DNA from: Selaginella moellendorffii
Taxonomy: Eukaryota > Streptophyta > Lycopodiopsida > Selaginellales > Selaginellaceae
Length of the DNA: 64,000 nt
Direction of reading: 5' to 3'
Assembly (NCBI RefSeq): GCF_000143415.4
Contig: NW_003314303.1
Span: 1,594,785 to 1,658,784 of the forward strand
Part shown: in pieces, positions 32,683 to 44,280 of the stretch
How positions within the stretch are numbered: the first letter of the stretch is position 1
Layout of the letters: each line of letters opens with the position of its first letter
Translations under genes and position numbers: made by a program
The notes under the pieces: model-generated
The model's input: the letters and a program-made list of their open reading frames with translations, nothing else
What the model was told of the DNA's origin: nothing
Databases searched by the model: none

Positions 32683-33450
32683 TGGAGGGATCTTGTGTGA
32701 ATAAGTCAGTGACCCCTTCATTTTTCTTTCAGGGGTATTATCAAGGGGTTCACTCAGCACCGGTTCATCCAATGTTTATTTTCCAAGCTCATTTTTATAA
32801 TAAAAGATCTCTTATTATTCTCTTTGTGTTAGTTGATACAGGTTTGAGTTTATCTTCTATTGCTCGACCTATTGCCACATGTTGCCATTTACATTTGCGT
32901 TGTGCGGCGGAACCAGTTTTCATTCTTTATGGCAACAGCCATACACATGCATGTGCATGGGATGAGGCAGATCTGGTTGTGCGTGTGGGCGATCTCAAGC
33001 TTGAGTTGCAGTCCTTGCAAGTGGTGCCGAGTCAAGCTTTTGATCTCATCCTTGGTATGAATTGGTTGCAGCGCAATCATGCCAAGTGTGACTTTGAGGC
33101 TTCTCCCCCTTGTCTCATACTTTCTTTTGTTTCATCCATTCCTTTCACTTCTATACCTCTTCATCCCTCTACTTCTACCTCTGCTTTCATTACTTTTGTC
33201 CCCCCACTATTTCCTCCTATATTTCTGTTTTGTTCTACTCTCTCCTTTTCCAATCCCTCCGACAATCTTTGTGTTGCAGCAGTTGGCCGGCTCATGAAGG
33301 AGTATTCTGATCTCTTTGACTTTGACCTATCATCTGGGGCCAAGATTGCGTCATCCAATTCCAACCGGGGGTGCTCGTCCAATCAAGGTTCCTGTTCATC
33401 GTTAGTCACCCAAAGAGATCAAACTTTTACGTACAAACGTTAAGGAGATG
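32682..33450 (+). pseudogene. Protease and pre-RT region of the gypsy element
   Basis: The protease active-site region reads LFVLVDTGLSLSSIA, a retropepsin D-T-G, followed by FDLILGMNWLQRNHAKCDFE. The frame reaches the conserved pre-RT stretch (about 33410-33450) and then the orientation switches. A shift near 33350 puts the end of the open frame out of phase. Confidence 0.7.
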
Positions 33451-34330
33451 TACACTCGAGCTTTCTTGCATCAACACTAATGTCAAAAGCATCCATGCGC
33501 AAAATAAAAGGTCGAGTGTAGTCAAGATATGCTAAAACTGGAGGAGTCGTCAATAGCTCTTTAAAATCCACGAATGCCCGCTCACAATCTGGAGATCAGA
33601 TGAAAGATGACATTGATGACTTCAACAATGCTCGCAATGGTGTAGTGCAATCAGAAAGATGATCCACAAAGCAACCAAAATACTGCACCTTGCCCAAGAA
33701 GCACTACACATCATTTACACACTTCGGAGTAGGGAACTTTAGAACAACCACAAGTTTTTCAGGATCAACTTGCAAACCCTCACGAGAAATAAGGTACCCA
33801 AGATAAGTTGTGTCTTTAGACCCAAATACGCACTTTGACCGCTTCAACTTTAAACCAACGTCCTGTAGCCGATCCAACACTTTACAAACATCACAAACAT
33901 GCTCCTCCCACGTCCCCTTCGAGTGGATCAAGACATCATCAATGAAGTCAGCAGTCACCTCCGGCATATCGCAAAGAACCTCATCCATTATCCGCTGGAA
34001 AGTTGTTGGAGCATTGTTCAAACCAAACAGCATCACTAAAACCTCGTACAATCCAAATGGTGTACGAAAAGCAGTCTTAGGAATATTTTCTTCGGCCATC
34101 GATACTTGTCAGTACCCAGAAGCAAGATCTAGCTTATTGAACCAATGACTTTGCCCTAGATGATCCAAGAGATTAGCAGTGCGAGGAAGAAGGTACACAT
34201 CTAGGATTGTCACTTCGTTTAATGGACGATAGTCGATGCATAAATGAATACTCCCATCAGGCTTTGTCACAAGATGTTCACATGCCCAAGGACTCTGCAA
34301 CTTCCAAATAACACCCTTCTCCAACGTGCT
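33451..34330 (-). pseudogene. Inverted reverse-transcriptase block inside the plus-strand gypsy element
   Basis: On the minus strand the block reads LEKGVIWKLQSPWA, KPDGSIHLCIDYRPLNE and LDLASGY. After a stop it continues TPFGLYEVLVMLFGLNNAPT, DFIDDVLIHSKGTWEEH and CVFGSKDTTYLGYLISREG, and then the start of the RNase H region. The catalytic motif here reads FIDD. Plus-strand pol stops immediately before the block (33450) and resumes immediately after it (about 34331, HPIAYI... then YSTPEKE), so a segment of one pol gene has been inverted in place. Confidence 0.8.
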
Positions 34331-36120
34331 TGGTTAGTGCCATCCCATTGCATATATAACCTGTATATTACAACTAGCAGAGATTAACTACTCCACACCA
34401 GAGAAGGAGTGTTTAGCAGCAATCTAGGGTTTTGAGAAACTTCATGCATATCTACATGGTTCTTGGACGTTACTTGAAGGTGATTATACTGCCGTTACTT
34501 CATTATTGAAGTGGAAGAACTTGGTTGGTCGTATTGCTTGGTGGGCTTTGAAGCTTCAAATATATGATTTTGATGTTGATCATTACCCAGGGAGTTCTAT
34601 GGCTGATGCTGATGCCCTTTCTTGAGCTCGTCTTCCTTTTCCACTCTTTTCTCATGTTTTTGACAAGCCTATTGTTCCAACATCTATGGATTTTTTATAC
34701 AAGGATTCTGTGCCATTGGCGGTTGTTGTACTTGATGTTCAGTGTCCACAAGGCACAGAGCAAGATCTACCTTCTTTTGATGAGGTTTGCAAGGCTCAAA
34801 AGCTTGAGCCATGGATTTGAAGGCTTTGAGAGGGGTTTGAGAATCCTGTATCACTTGCTGATAATTTGCCTTTTTGGCATTTACATTCTCAATATCGCCT
34901 TGAAGATGGCCTTTTTTATTTTGTGGGACAGATCCTAATGATCATTTACGGCTGGTGGTGCTTTCTGTCTTTATTCTGCAGTTTCTTCATGCCTACCATG
35001 ATCCTCTTATTCTAGGTGGGCATATGGGACATCGTCGTGTAACCGAGAAACTGTGTAGGTCTTTCTATTAGCCGGAGATGCAACATGATGTTATCTGGTA
35101 TGTGCATATCTGCGTTTGGTGCCAAGCTTGTAATACTCCCCCTCATGCCAGAAGGACGATTGGAGTCAATTGCAGTTTCCCGTCCATTTGAGTTGGTGGC
35201 ATTTGATCTTATGGAACCTTTTCCACGGTTGATTGCTGACAATGAGTATATTATTATTGTTTTTGACTACTTGACTCGTTGGGTGGAAGTTGGTGCTTTT
35301 GCTAGTGCCTTTGCAACTACTGTTGGATACTTCCTCCTTAATCAAGTGGTGTTTCAACATTCTTGTCCAGAGCTGATTCTTTCGGATAATGGTCCTACAT
35401 TTATGGTTGAGGCATTTCATATTTTGACATCTTAGTTGGGGATACGCCACACTTTCACAAGTGTTTATCATCCACAATCAAATGGTCTAGTGGAATGGCT
35501 CGTTTGGACATTCAAAGGGATGATTGTGAAGTATGTGAACTTTCAACATTCGGATTGGGATGGTTATTTGCTGTCTCTTCAATATGCATATGTCACTAGG
35601 GTGTAGAGTTCTATTGGTACTTCACCATATAAACTCTTATATAGTTATGATTTAATATTACTAACGAAGTTGGGTTTATCTTCACGATTGCCATGAGCTG
35701 CCGATGCTAGGTCATAGGATCAATATTTGACGAGCATTCTTCCACTTGTTTGAGTAGAGTCTGCCGAACACTTAGGCTGCGTACAAGTGGGACAACAATG
35801 GCGCTACAACTCGCATCATCATCCACTTGCGGAGTACAAAGTGGATGATTTGGTGTTAGTTCGTTTTCCCCATCTTACGGTACGTGGTTTATCTAAGGGG
35901 CTCCTTGCGCAGTAGAATGGACCATATCGGGTGTTGCGGCAAGTTGGACCACAAGTTTATGAAGTTTAGCATGACGTCCAACAGGTAGATCCTCCAAAGA
36001 TTGTGCATGTACAGAGGTTGAAACACTTCATACAAAGGGATCAGAAGCAGTTAATACCATCTACAAATCCACTGATGCCTCCTCCTGACATTCCTCTAAA
36101 TCTCGGCCTCTCTACAAGAG
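34331..36120 (+). pseudogene. RNase H end and integrase of the gypsy element
   Basis: The RNase H tail reads YSTPEKECLAAI and later VDHYPGSSMADADALS. The integrase core has FDLMEPFPRLIADNEYIIIV, ELILSDNGPTF and YHPQSNGLVEWLVWTFKG (D, D and E of the DDE triad). Several stops are present. Confidence 0.7.
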
Positions 36121-36157
36121 AACTATGATGGTCTTCCATTATTCTGAGAGGAGGGGA

Positions 36158-36554
36158 TGATGTGAGGGCTAAGTGTATGGCTATAATACTATATATTTAT
36201 ATTAGCGTAATGGGATTTTGGTAGCTGTCAGATTGGTTTCAATCCAAATCACTCACGCCTGTATATAAGCGGATAACCATAGTAATTCTAGAGCTAATAC
36301 GTGCAAAGAGTCCTGACCTCTGGAAGGGATGCAGTTACTAGATTCAAGGCCAATGCAAGCTTGCCCATATTCTCGGTGATTCATGGTAACTTGTCAAATC
36401 ACGTGGCCCTCGTGCCGGCAATGCTTCAATCAAATTTTTATCAACTTTCGATGGTAGGATAGAGGCCTATCATAGTGGTGATGGATAATAGGGTTTTTGG
36501 GGTAATTGATATGCACATTTTCTGTATTCCCTTTTTATATTCCATGCACTCACA
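36158..36554 (+). repeat. 3' LTR of the gypsy element, interrupted by 18S rRNA sequence
   Basis: Starts TGATGTGAGG directly after the polypurine tract and ends ATGCACTCACA. Without the insert it is about 175 bp and matches the 5' LTR. The foreign segment begins just after the GTATATAAG box. Confidence 0.75.
36270..36490 (+). rRNA. Partial 18S rRNA segment captured inside an LTR
   Basis: The segment reads CGGATAACCATAGTAATTCT, AGAGCTAATACGTGCA, CTGGAAGGGATGCA, GGCCCTCGTGCCGGC, ATCAACTTTCGATGGTAGGA and TAGAGGCCTA. These are successive conserved landmarks from roughly positions 140-370 of eukaryotic 18S rRNA, in order and on the plus strand. Many C-to-T and G-to-A differences and a small deletion show it is not a functional rRNA gene. 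Confidence 0.9.
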
Positions 36555-36784
36555 ACTAAAGTTTAAAAGTTTATTTTATTTTATGATAACACATATTAAA
36601 TGTCATTAAATTTAGCTGCTTAAAAAATGAAACTACATGATAACATGAAATTAAAAGTAGAGCTTATTTTTATTGTTCCAATACCTTTACAATATTTATA
36701 TTAAAAATCAGTGTCCTATCAGATTTGTCCTTATGTGTTTAAAATTTACGTTAGAATTTTCAAATTAGATTTAATGGTTATCTA
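36555..36784. other. AT-rich spacer between gypsy and copia elements
   Basis: I see no feature here. Confidence 0.5.
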
Positions 36785-36811
36785 ATATGGCAGAATTGAA
36801 TACCATATCTC

Positions 36812-38656
36812 TTAAATCCTTGGCTTTCCTCCATTTTTCCTTTCCCTGTTGAGCAAATTTGCCAAGCACGCAAAATGATCCAAGAGGAAGACATAGCCTG
36901 TCGTTGATCTCCTGTCATCTACATCTCCCACCCAGTCGGCATCAGAGAAGCCAACCAAGCTCATGGTGGAGCTCTCTCCTCTGGAGAATTGAAGAGAGTA
37001 GTGCTTAGTTCCAGCAACGTACCTCAGGATTCTCTTAACAGCAGCAAAGTGTTCTTGCGATGGATTTTCCAAGTACTTTGCCACACAGCCTACCAGGTAG
37101 GCTAAATCCGGCCTTGTTGAAATTATGAGATATATCAAGCTGCCGACCATCGAACGGTAGAGAGTTCCAGCGCTTTTCTCCTCCTCGGCAGTGTGATATG
37201 TCTCGAGAAAGCTTAAGGCCTGCGGGCATAGGAGTGGATTAGCGTCGAGCATAGAGTACCTCTGAAGTACATCCAGGATGTATTTTTCTCGAGAGAGCTC
37301 GAGAATCCCATGTCTCCTGTTGCGTCGTACTTGGATTCCAAGGCAGTAATGCAGCTCACCAAGGTCCGCCGTCTCGAATTTTGCAGAGGGATATGTCTTA
37401 ATCTTGTGAATAAGCCAAACTTGGTTAGAAGTGAGGATGGTATTGTCCACATAAAGCGCTAGGAAGAGAAATCCTTCGCCTTCAAAGTAGATGTAGAGAT
37501 TACCATCGGCTAAGCTGCGTATGAAGCCAAGAGAAATTAGAAAACCATCAATCTTGTTATACCAAGACCTAGGGCTTTGTTTCAGCCCATAGAGAGCTCT
37601 ATGCAGCTGGCACACTAGGTGTTCTTGGCCTGGAAGGACAAAACCTTGAGGCTGTGCCACATACACCTCCTCCATTGAGGAATGCTGTGCGCACATTGAG
37701 TTGATGGAGCTCAAGATCAAGCTCAGCTGCTAAAACCAGAAGCAAGCGGATGGTGGTTAGCTTAACTATCAGACCGTAAGTCTCAGAATAGTCAACTCCC
37801 TGAATTTGCGTGAAGCCACGAGCGACAAATCTGGCTTTGAATTGCTCCACACTCCCACCTGCCTTGTACTTCTTTTTAAAGAGCCACTTGGAGCTCAAGA
37901 CTTTCCTTCCTGGTGGCAATAGCATGAGAGTCCAAGTATCATTTTTAAGCAAAAAAGAATACTCATCTTGCATGGCTTCTTGCCACTTTTGAGCGTCAGG
38001 ACTGGCAAGAATGGCCATATATCCTTGAGGCTCAGGAGGGCTTTGCATTGCCCAGTAGAATCCTTTCTGTCGTGGTTCCTAGGCAATGGCCTCAAGCGCT
38101 TTGACTGAAGGCCTGGTTACACGTCCAGAGCGTCGTGGACCAAAGACCTGTGGAGGTGGAAGAGTCATCACGGGGTCAACGGTCTGGGTGGATGCTTTAT
38201 GAAATATTTCATCGCCTTCAAAAATGTCGTCGACGATGGCAGCATGCAAGGGCTCAGCTGAAGAAGCAGGACTGCTGGTGGAAGCAGTAGAGGCTCCTGG
38301 AGGTGCAAGAAGTGGCGTGTGAGGAGGAGATCCATTACCTGGTGTGTTTTCAACGAGCAAAAGCTGTATCGAGACCTCAAAGGTACTTCAAGCCATTCAA
38401 CTGATCTTGTGGATCTTTCTTTGGTTCTGGATGAGGTGCTCCCAGCTCCAGAGAATTTTCCTCCAGGAGGAGCTAACAACCAAAGCGCACAAGATCCTGG
38501 CCGAGCGTTGCCCTTGGTGGCTGGGTTAAGCCTCTCAGCCACACCATTCTCTTGTGGTGTATAAGCAGCCATATACTGATGAGAAATTCCTGCCTCGGCT
38601 AGGAATTCGAGAAATCCTTGTGCAATGTATTCTCCTCCTCCATCTGTGCGTAGCAC
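36812..38656 (-). pseudogene. copia integrase end, RT and partial RNase H
   Basis: The integrase piece LRTDGGGEYIAQGFLEFL...YTPQENGVAERLN has the D and E of the triad. Then the frame is lost for about 400 bases. The RT begins KWQEAMQDEYSFLLKNDTW and includes YKARFVARGFTQ-type sequence and LYGLKQSPRSWY. The catalytic box reads ALYVDN instead of YVDD, so the second aspartate is missing. RNase H stops after DADWVGDVDDRRSTTGYVFL. Confidence 0.75.
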
Positions 38657-40241
38657 ACCCAGCTTTTGAAAATTTTAAGGTTTTCAGATTTAAACACACC
38701 ACTGTGTATCGTGAGTGATCATCTATGAATGAAACAAAATACCTCTTCCCACTTAGGGAATTTACAGGAAGATAGCAGACATCGCTGCAAATAAGATCAA
38801 GCAATGCTGTGGCCTGGTTTTCCAAGGGTCGGGGAGGAAAAGGATGGCGTGCATGTTTGCCAAGTTGGCAAGTATCACAAAGTCCCAGATGTCCAGATGG
38901 AAATGCAATGCCATCAGCTAGCTTGCTGCGAGCAAGGTTCTGGAGATCCTTCTCATTTACATGCCCGAGACGAGCATGCCAAAGATGAATTGTCTCTTGG
39001 CCTTGAAGCGCTAGCATGTATGTCCCTGGATAAACAAGCTGTGTTGAGGCGATAGAGTGTATCGTACCTCACTCCAGTTGCCACGGTGGTGCCTTCTGCT
39101 CCAAAAATAGTACATCCTTCTGCAAAGAATGTGAGCGAGAACCCTTGATCGGAGGCGACGCCAACCGAAAGGACAGTCTGGCCTGCACCGGGCACATAGT
39201 GCATGTTATGTATTTCCTTGAGAGATCCATCGGGCAACTTGACTTGCACCATGCCACGGCCTTCAACGTCGACAGGTCGCTTGTCTCCAACAAAGACCTG
39301 TTTTGGGGAAAGCAATTCATGGAAAGTGTGGAATGCTGTACGAAGAGTCATGTGGTAAGAAGCACCACTGTCCAACCAGAGGACGTCTAAACCAGACACC
39401 GGTGACGAGGCCACGGCCATCATCAGCAACGATTCTGTTTGAGTAAGCATCCATTGGGTGTTTGCTTTCTTAGCTCGACATTCTCGCTCTATGTGCCCCA
39501 TCTTCCCGCAGTAGGTACACGGCCCCTTCTTTTTCTTGTTTCCATTTGTGGTGGAGCCAGGTGTTGGTGTCGCAGGAGCCGCGAGAATTCCCACGCTTCT
39601 TGGCATTTCCATTTCCTGACTTCTTGCCGAAGAACAAAGCCTGATCAAATCTGAGGAGGTCGTGCCTGCTTTTCGCTCCAGAAGCTTGCGCTCTTCTCCC
39701 AAGAGATTGGAATAGAGCTCGTCTAGGGTCTTTCCTGATTCAGAAGAAACCAAATAGAGAAGGAAAGCTTTGGCATAATCGTCCGAGACAGGGGCGCCAG
39801 CCTCCTTAAGCTCTTGCATCATCCCCTTAAGCTTGCCAATGTACGATGCGATCGTGTCTGTTGGCTGCATCCGGAGAGAAAGGAACTTCTGGGTAAGGAT
39901 GATCTTGGCATTTGCTGCTTTCGCAGCAAACACCTGCACCAAGGACTCCCAATTCTCGTGAGCGGTCTTCGAGAGATCCAGCAGATGGATGAACTCGTCG
40001 CCCGAGTCCTAAGCCAATGACAGAGACGGCTCCTCTATTCTTGGCTTTCCACGCTGGTTGGAGAGCGGGCTCAGCTGGTTCAGCTTCGGTGCCGTCCACG
40101 ATTGTCCAGCAATCCTTTGCCATCAAGATGAGCTGGACCTTTGTTCTCCAGGTTGCGAAGTTTTCTCCTGTGAATTTGTGTAGTCCCAGCCAACATCCCA
40201 GTTTGGCTGGGGTTACGGCAGCGGAAGAAGATGCCATCTAA
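38535..40241 (-). pseudogene. copia gag, protease and integrase N-terminal part
   Basis: gag starts MASSSAAVTP at 40237 and contains HKFTGENFATWRTKVQLIL. A frameshift near 40020 moves it into the next frame. The knuckle is CTYCGKMGHIERECRAKK, and the protease is LWLDSGASYHMT. The GAG-pre-integrase region is LWHARLGHVNEKDL...CDTCQLGKHARHPF, followed by the integrase start DLICSDVCYLP...SFIDDHSRYTVV. Another frameshift follows near 38690. Confidence 0.75.
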
Positions 40242-40734
40242 AGTTAGTGCTAGAAACAGAAATTTTATTGACGGGAGTGAGACGCGGGGAAAGGGCGTCC
40301 ACAAGCACTGCACACGCGCCTACACTGTGGGCAAAGCTGCTCGTGGCGTTTCCGGTCGCGGATCTCTTTCTCCACTCTAGTAAAGACAGCTAGAGCCTTT
40401 GCACGTTGTAGCGGGTCTAAAATGGGCATAAGCCCGGGCAAGGTTTACTAGAGTCCACACCAGGTCAAAGCCCTTAGGGCGGGGTTTCATGCTCCGGGGA
40501 GAAATAAAACCCTAAGGACATGGCACCAAAAATGGGGGGAAGGGGGCCTCTGTAAATTTCTTTTAGAGCCTAGAACCTAGTAAAATGCACAAATAAAATA
40601 ATGCCACGTGGTTAAATTGTTACATCATTTAAAAATTTGACCCATCTTAATTTTGCTGCAATGTGGACGTGTGAGTTCTTGGAGGGTTTTAGGGGGGATT
40701 TTTATAATGATTTGAGAAGGAAGTTTGTAAGAAA
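40242..40734. other. Boundary region between copia remnant and Harbinger element
   Basis: No gene. The left end of the Harbinger element should lie in this stretch. TGCCACGTGG...TTACATCATTT near 40601 resembles, in inverted orientation, sequence near 54785-54830, so subterminal inverted repeats are possible. I cannot define exact ends. Confidence 0.35.
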
Positions 40735-42147
40735 TGGAGAATTGCTCACCCTCACTTCATCTATGGTCACAATTTGGCTCTTATTTTAATTCACCAATAG
40801 CTCAAACTCATGTAAGTATGAAATTTTGTAGTTCTAGAATTTTGTTTGTTTTTTTTAATGTCCAAGGAGGAGAGGGCTCTTCTTTTAGTGCTAGCATGGG
40901 ATCTATGCTAAATGCAGCTATGATCTAGGTATTTTTTATTTTCTCTTTTGTTTAGTAAAATTTTACAATGGTTTTTAACCTAGCATTCTTACATTCAACC
41001 TGATGATTGGATTTGTTCCAAGTATCCCTACAATAAGCTAATTTCAATTCATCGAATTAAATATTTTTTTCCAATTGTTTTCCTACTTTGTTTTGAATGT
41101 GGTGGGGGAATTGAAAATTCCTCTTTCACAACTTTATTATCACTACCTCCTCCAAAAACTATCTCTTTTGATGGAGCAACAAGTATTCCAGAGGTACAAT
41201 AAATATTATTTATGTTTATTTTTTGATTTCATAATTTGTTTTCCCAGAATGAACCAACTTTGAATGATGAACAAAAAAGAAAATGGTCTACTAATGAAAA
41301 CATGGCTCTTTAGTATGCAAAGAAGATGGAAAAAGAGAAGGATTGAGAAGGCGGTGGCTGTAGAAAATCGATGAAAAGACCATAGAAGTGATGACACATT
41401 TCTGGCATCTTATATTCACAGGGATTTCGTCGCACACAAAAGCAATATAAGTCACAATGGGATGAGCTTGCAAAAAAGTGGAGGCAAATTAGCGATTACG
41501 AGAACAACATCCTATTAGGGAAACCATCTTACTTTAGTGGTGAGTTTACTACATGGATGAAGAAGGATACAAAGCTTCCTCGTGCATTTGATGAAGGCCT
41601 CTATAATGAGATGTCATTGTGGATGACACGGTCGAGAGCTAATGTTCCAAATAGCCACCGAGTTAATACATCTATGGGTTCTACAATTGCAAATAAGTCA
41701 CCAGGCTATGGTAAGTTCATTTAGATTTTTTGATTGATTTTTGTTTCTCTTTTTTTCAGAAATAAATGCAACTGCAGATCCAAATCTAGATGTTATATTT
41801 GAGACACAAGATCCTAGAGATGCTAATGAGGACATTCCAAAAGCACAAGTCAGTGGGAAGAAAGTTCCAATTGCTACAGGGAAAAAATGCAAGTGCATTC
41901 TAAAGGGATCTGATGGTCTTTTTGAGTGAAGTGACAAGTAAAGGAAAGCAATGATGCAAGAACTTCGAGATAGCAACATACAAATGATGGAAAAAATGGA
42001 GGCAGCTGATGATCGACGCCACCAAGCTTCAATTGCTACTGCAGATAGGAGAGTTGCAATGATGTTGCAAGGAACACACATGATGTGTGAGGAACTTCGA
42101 TTGCTGCGGCAAGCTTTTGTGGAATCAATTGTGACAAAGGAGAAGTA
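40735..42147 (+). pseudogene. Harbinger Myb/SANT-like accessory gene
   Basis: The gene probably has several exons. The first starts MENCSPSLHLWSQFGSYFNS, with a donor-like CAT|GTAAGT near 40811. A later exon has NEPTLNDEQKRKWSTNENMA (start of a Myb/SANT fold). The next reads TQKQYKSQWDELAKKWRQIS and FTTWMKKDTKLPRAFDEGLY. The end is an Arg/Met-rich helix (MMQELRDSNIQMMEKMEAAD ... LRLLRQAFVESIVTKEK). In PIF/Harbinger elements this protein binds DNA and helps the transposase enter the nucleus. In-frame stops (for example near 41315 and 41927) mark it as broken. Confidence 0.6.
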
Positions 42148-43377
42148 GAATTGCAAACTTTGTATTTTAAAGTTACACTTATTTAACACAGTGTTTTAGA
42201 GTTTTGGGGTTTCGCACGTCTTGTTTTCCTCATGGCTATGGCATCCCTGTGTGGATCGGTGGCATTCAAGGCTGTGAAGCTTGCCAAGGCAGCGGTGCCG
42301 GTGGTGGCCAAGAAAGCTAGGACAGGAACGGCAGACAGAGAAGAGGCATGGATTCTAAAGATTATGGTGGAGCGTTGCTGGATCAATCTAGGGTATGCCA
42401 TTTTTCATGGAGCAGGGAACTGTGGAGGCAGTGAAGCGCGAGAGGAGGAGCAACTTTAATCGCTGGGAATACTAGGTATTTTTAGATCCTTGGGCGATTG
42501 CACGTAGGCTTTGCATTTCAATTTCATTTTTGTTCTATTCTTGTAAGCGGACAGCCATGAGCCGATGTGTCACTTGCCAGGGATCTGGAATGGATCTAAA
42601 AGAAGAAGCATTTTGAGGAGAACCATGGACAGTTTCGCTGCAGCTGGTCCATGATATCACTATAACGCTGGATCAAGAACAGGTACAAATAGAAAAGCAG
42701 GAGAAAGAATTCCTCCATTGTTTTTATGCTGCTTACAGGTGGTGATCACTCGTGATCTTGCTAAAGGAAGCAACCGATGGATGGATGGATCAATCAATCA
42801 CAAAGGTATTTACACTCTCGCTCAACTGGTTTTTCTGGATCAATCATCACTTTGGCTCATCCACACCACTCACTTTGTTATTAAACTAACTTCAACCGCC
42901 ACTCGCTCACTCTCTAATCTTTGCAAATCTCTTAGGAAGGAAGATGAAGATGGTAGTAGCATTTTATCTGCTGAAAGCAACAGCGACCAATCAACGCCAG
43001 TGGCGAGTGTCAATTTGGGATCAATAGACAAAAAGAAATTCGCGGATCAAGAATAGGTACAAAAAAAAAGCAGAAGAAAGAATTCTTCCATTGATTGGCG
43101 AGAGCTTGACATAAACCAAAACAGGTAATAGTTTTTTTTTTTTTTTCGTTTGTTGTTGCCGGTTTACTGTTTACATTCCAGCGCGAGCACCCAGCCTCAA
43201 TACTGATAATCACCAGAGGGAGCTCAACATAAACCATCAGCTGGAGAGTGTGTCGCCATTGTTGTGTTCACCGTTCTTCTAAGCTGCCAGTTTACTGTAG
43301 CACAAGTCTCATGCAGCAGGATCTTAAAAGAGGATCAACACCAAAATGTCTAGTTTTTGTCACTCTTAAGTAAATAA
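42148..43377. other. Spacer between the two Harbinger genes
   Basis: Holds the facing 3' ends. An open frame at 42232-42459 (MAMASLCGSVAFKAVKLAKA...) has no known domain. Two similar phrases (GGTACAAATAGAAAAGCAGGAGA, in short pieces, near 42681 and 43056) form a diverged direct repeat with AAGAATTC/TTCTTCCATTG neighbours. I see nothing else. Confidence 0.4.
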
Positions 43378-43392
43378 AGTACAAAAGTATTG

Positions 43393-43908
43393 TCACTTTA
43401 AGCTCTCTATAAACTTTTCCACTGTGTCTCTCAATGCTATGCCATCTTTAGCTGAACGAAGAGACCTTTGTGGAAGGTAGCCTGCATCATGGTTAAATTT
43501 GTCGGGGTCAAAATCTTCCATGAACCTATCATTCCCTGTGATCATTAAGTTATGTAGCACACAACAAGCCATGATGTTATTTGCAAGGATGCCTAGATGA
43601 CCTTTAAATCCTTTCCAAGCTAGCAATTTCCATTGCCTCTTTAAAATTCTAAAAGATCACTCAACAACAATCCTCGTAGAAGAATGAAGGAAGTTGTACT
43701 ACTCTTTGCCATGAAACCTGTTTGGATATGGGACCAAAACTAGTAAAGCACAGTCATATCCTCCATCTACAATGATATATTGTGGAATGTCCCCAAACTC
43801 TGTGTGGTACACTAGACCACATAAATGCTTCTTCTGAATCCAAGCCTTCTTCAAACCACTAGAATTCCAAATTCATCTATCTGGAACACTACCTGCTATC
43901 CCTATTGT
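43393..43908 (-). pseudogene. Harbinger transposase, C-terminal part
   Basis: Continues the transposase after the gypsy insertion: IAGSVPDR, then GLVYHTEFGDIPQYIIVDGG with YDCALLVLVPYPN. Next come ILKRQWKLLAWKGFKGHLGI and NIMACCVLHNLMI, matching the conserved end of DDE_Tnp_4-type transposases. Three in-frame stops lie between 43650 and 43875. Confidence 0.7.
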
Positions 43909-44269
43909 TGTCAAGACTCCCAACAAGATCAAGATTGGAAAATGCAAAAGACAAAGAGAAAAGCTAGTGGAAACAAAGAAAAGGCCTTAGACTGGCATTG
44001 ATTCAGATTGTGGAGAAATGGAACAAGGCTAACCTATATATACTATAGGTTGATGAAACTCCACCACTCTTGGATCAAGGACGGCATAAATATAGCTGAG
44101 GTCGAGGAGGCACCACATCATCATTAGAAATGTGGCTCAAGACTTAGGAATTGTATAGGAAATCAGAGAGTCAGGAATAGGGAAGTGTCTTGAGAGTTAG
44201 GAATGTGGTCTGCAGGTCAAGAATCCGGCGAGAGTCAAGAATGTGGCAATAATTGGGGGATTCCTGACA
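43909..44269 (-). repeat. 3' LTR of the first chromodomain element
   Basis: 361 bp with inverted ends TGTCA/TGACA. It is about 90% identical by eye to the copy at 49087-49421 and shares the ACCTATATATACTATAGG core, which holds a TATA box. Confidence 0.8.
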
Positions 44270-44280
44270 GCACCCCCTCC

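Larger units (their letters stand above)
31365..36554 (+). mobile_element. Rearranged Ty3/gypsy retrotransposon
   Basis: LTR-related ends (31365-31521 and 36158-36554) enclose gag, protease, RNase H and integrase on the plus strand, with an RT block in the opposite orientation (33451-34330). A polypurine tract (GAGAGGAGGGGA) directly precedes the 3' LTR at 36158. The sequence after the 5' LTR begins TGGTGGAGGC, in primer-binding-site position, but is not the initiator-Met type. Coding parts contain several stops, so the element is dead. A decayed relative is at 6720-8110. Confidence 0.85.
36785..40241 (-). mobile_element. Truncated Ty1/copia retrotransposon
   Basis: Domain order on the minus strand is gag, CCHC knuckle, protease, GAG-pre-integrase, integrase, RT, then part of RNase H, which is the copia order. 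No LTR is recognisable on either side: 5' sequence beyond the gag ATG has no Met-type primer-binding site, and RNase H is cut off soon after GYVFLL. Several frameshifts break it. Confidence 0.85.

Noticed and set aside
38319..38564. Plus-strand frame inside the copia element
   Set aside because: It lies within the minus-strand integrase-to-RT linker; no known domain, and it is open by chance.
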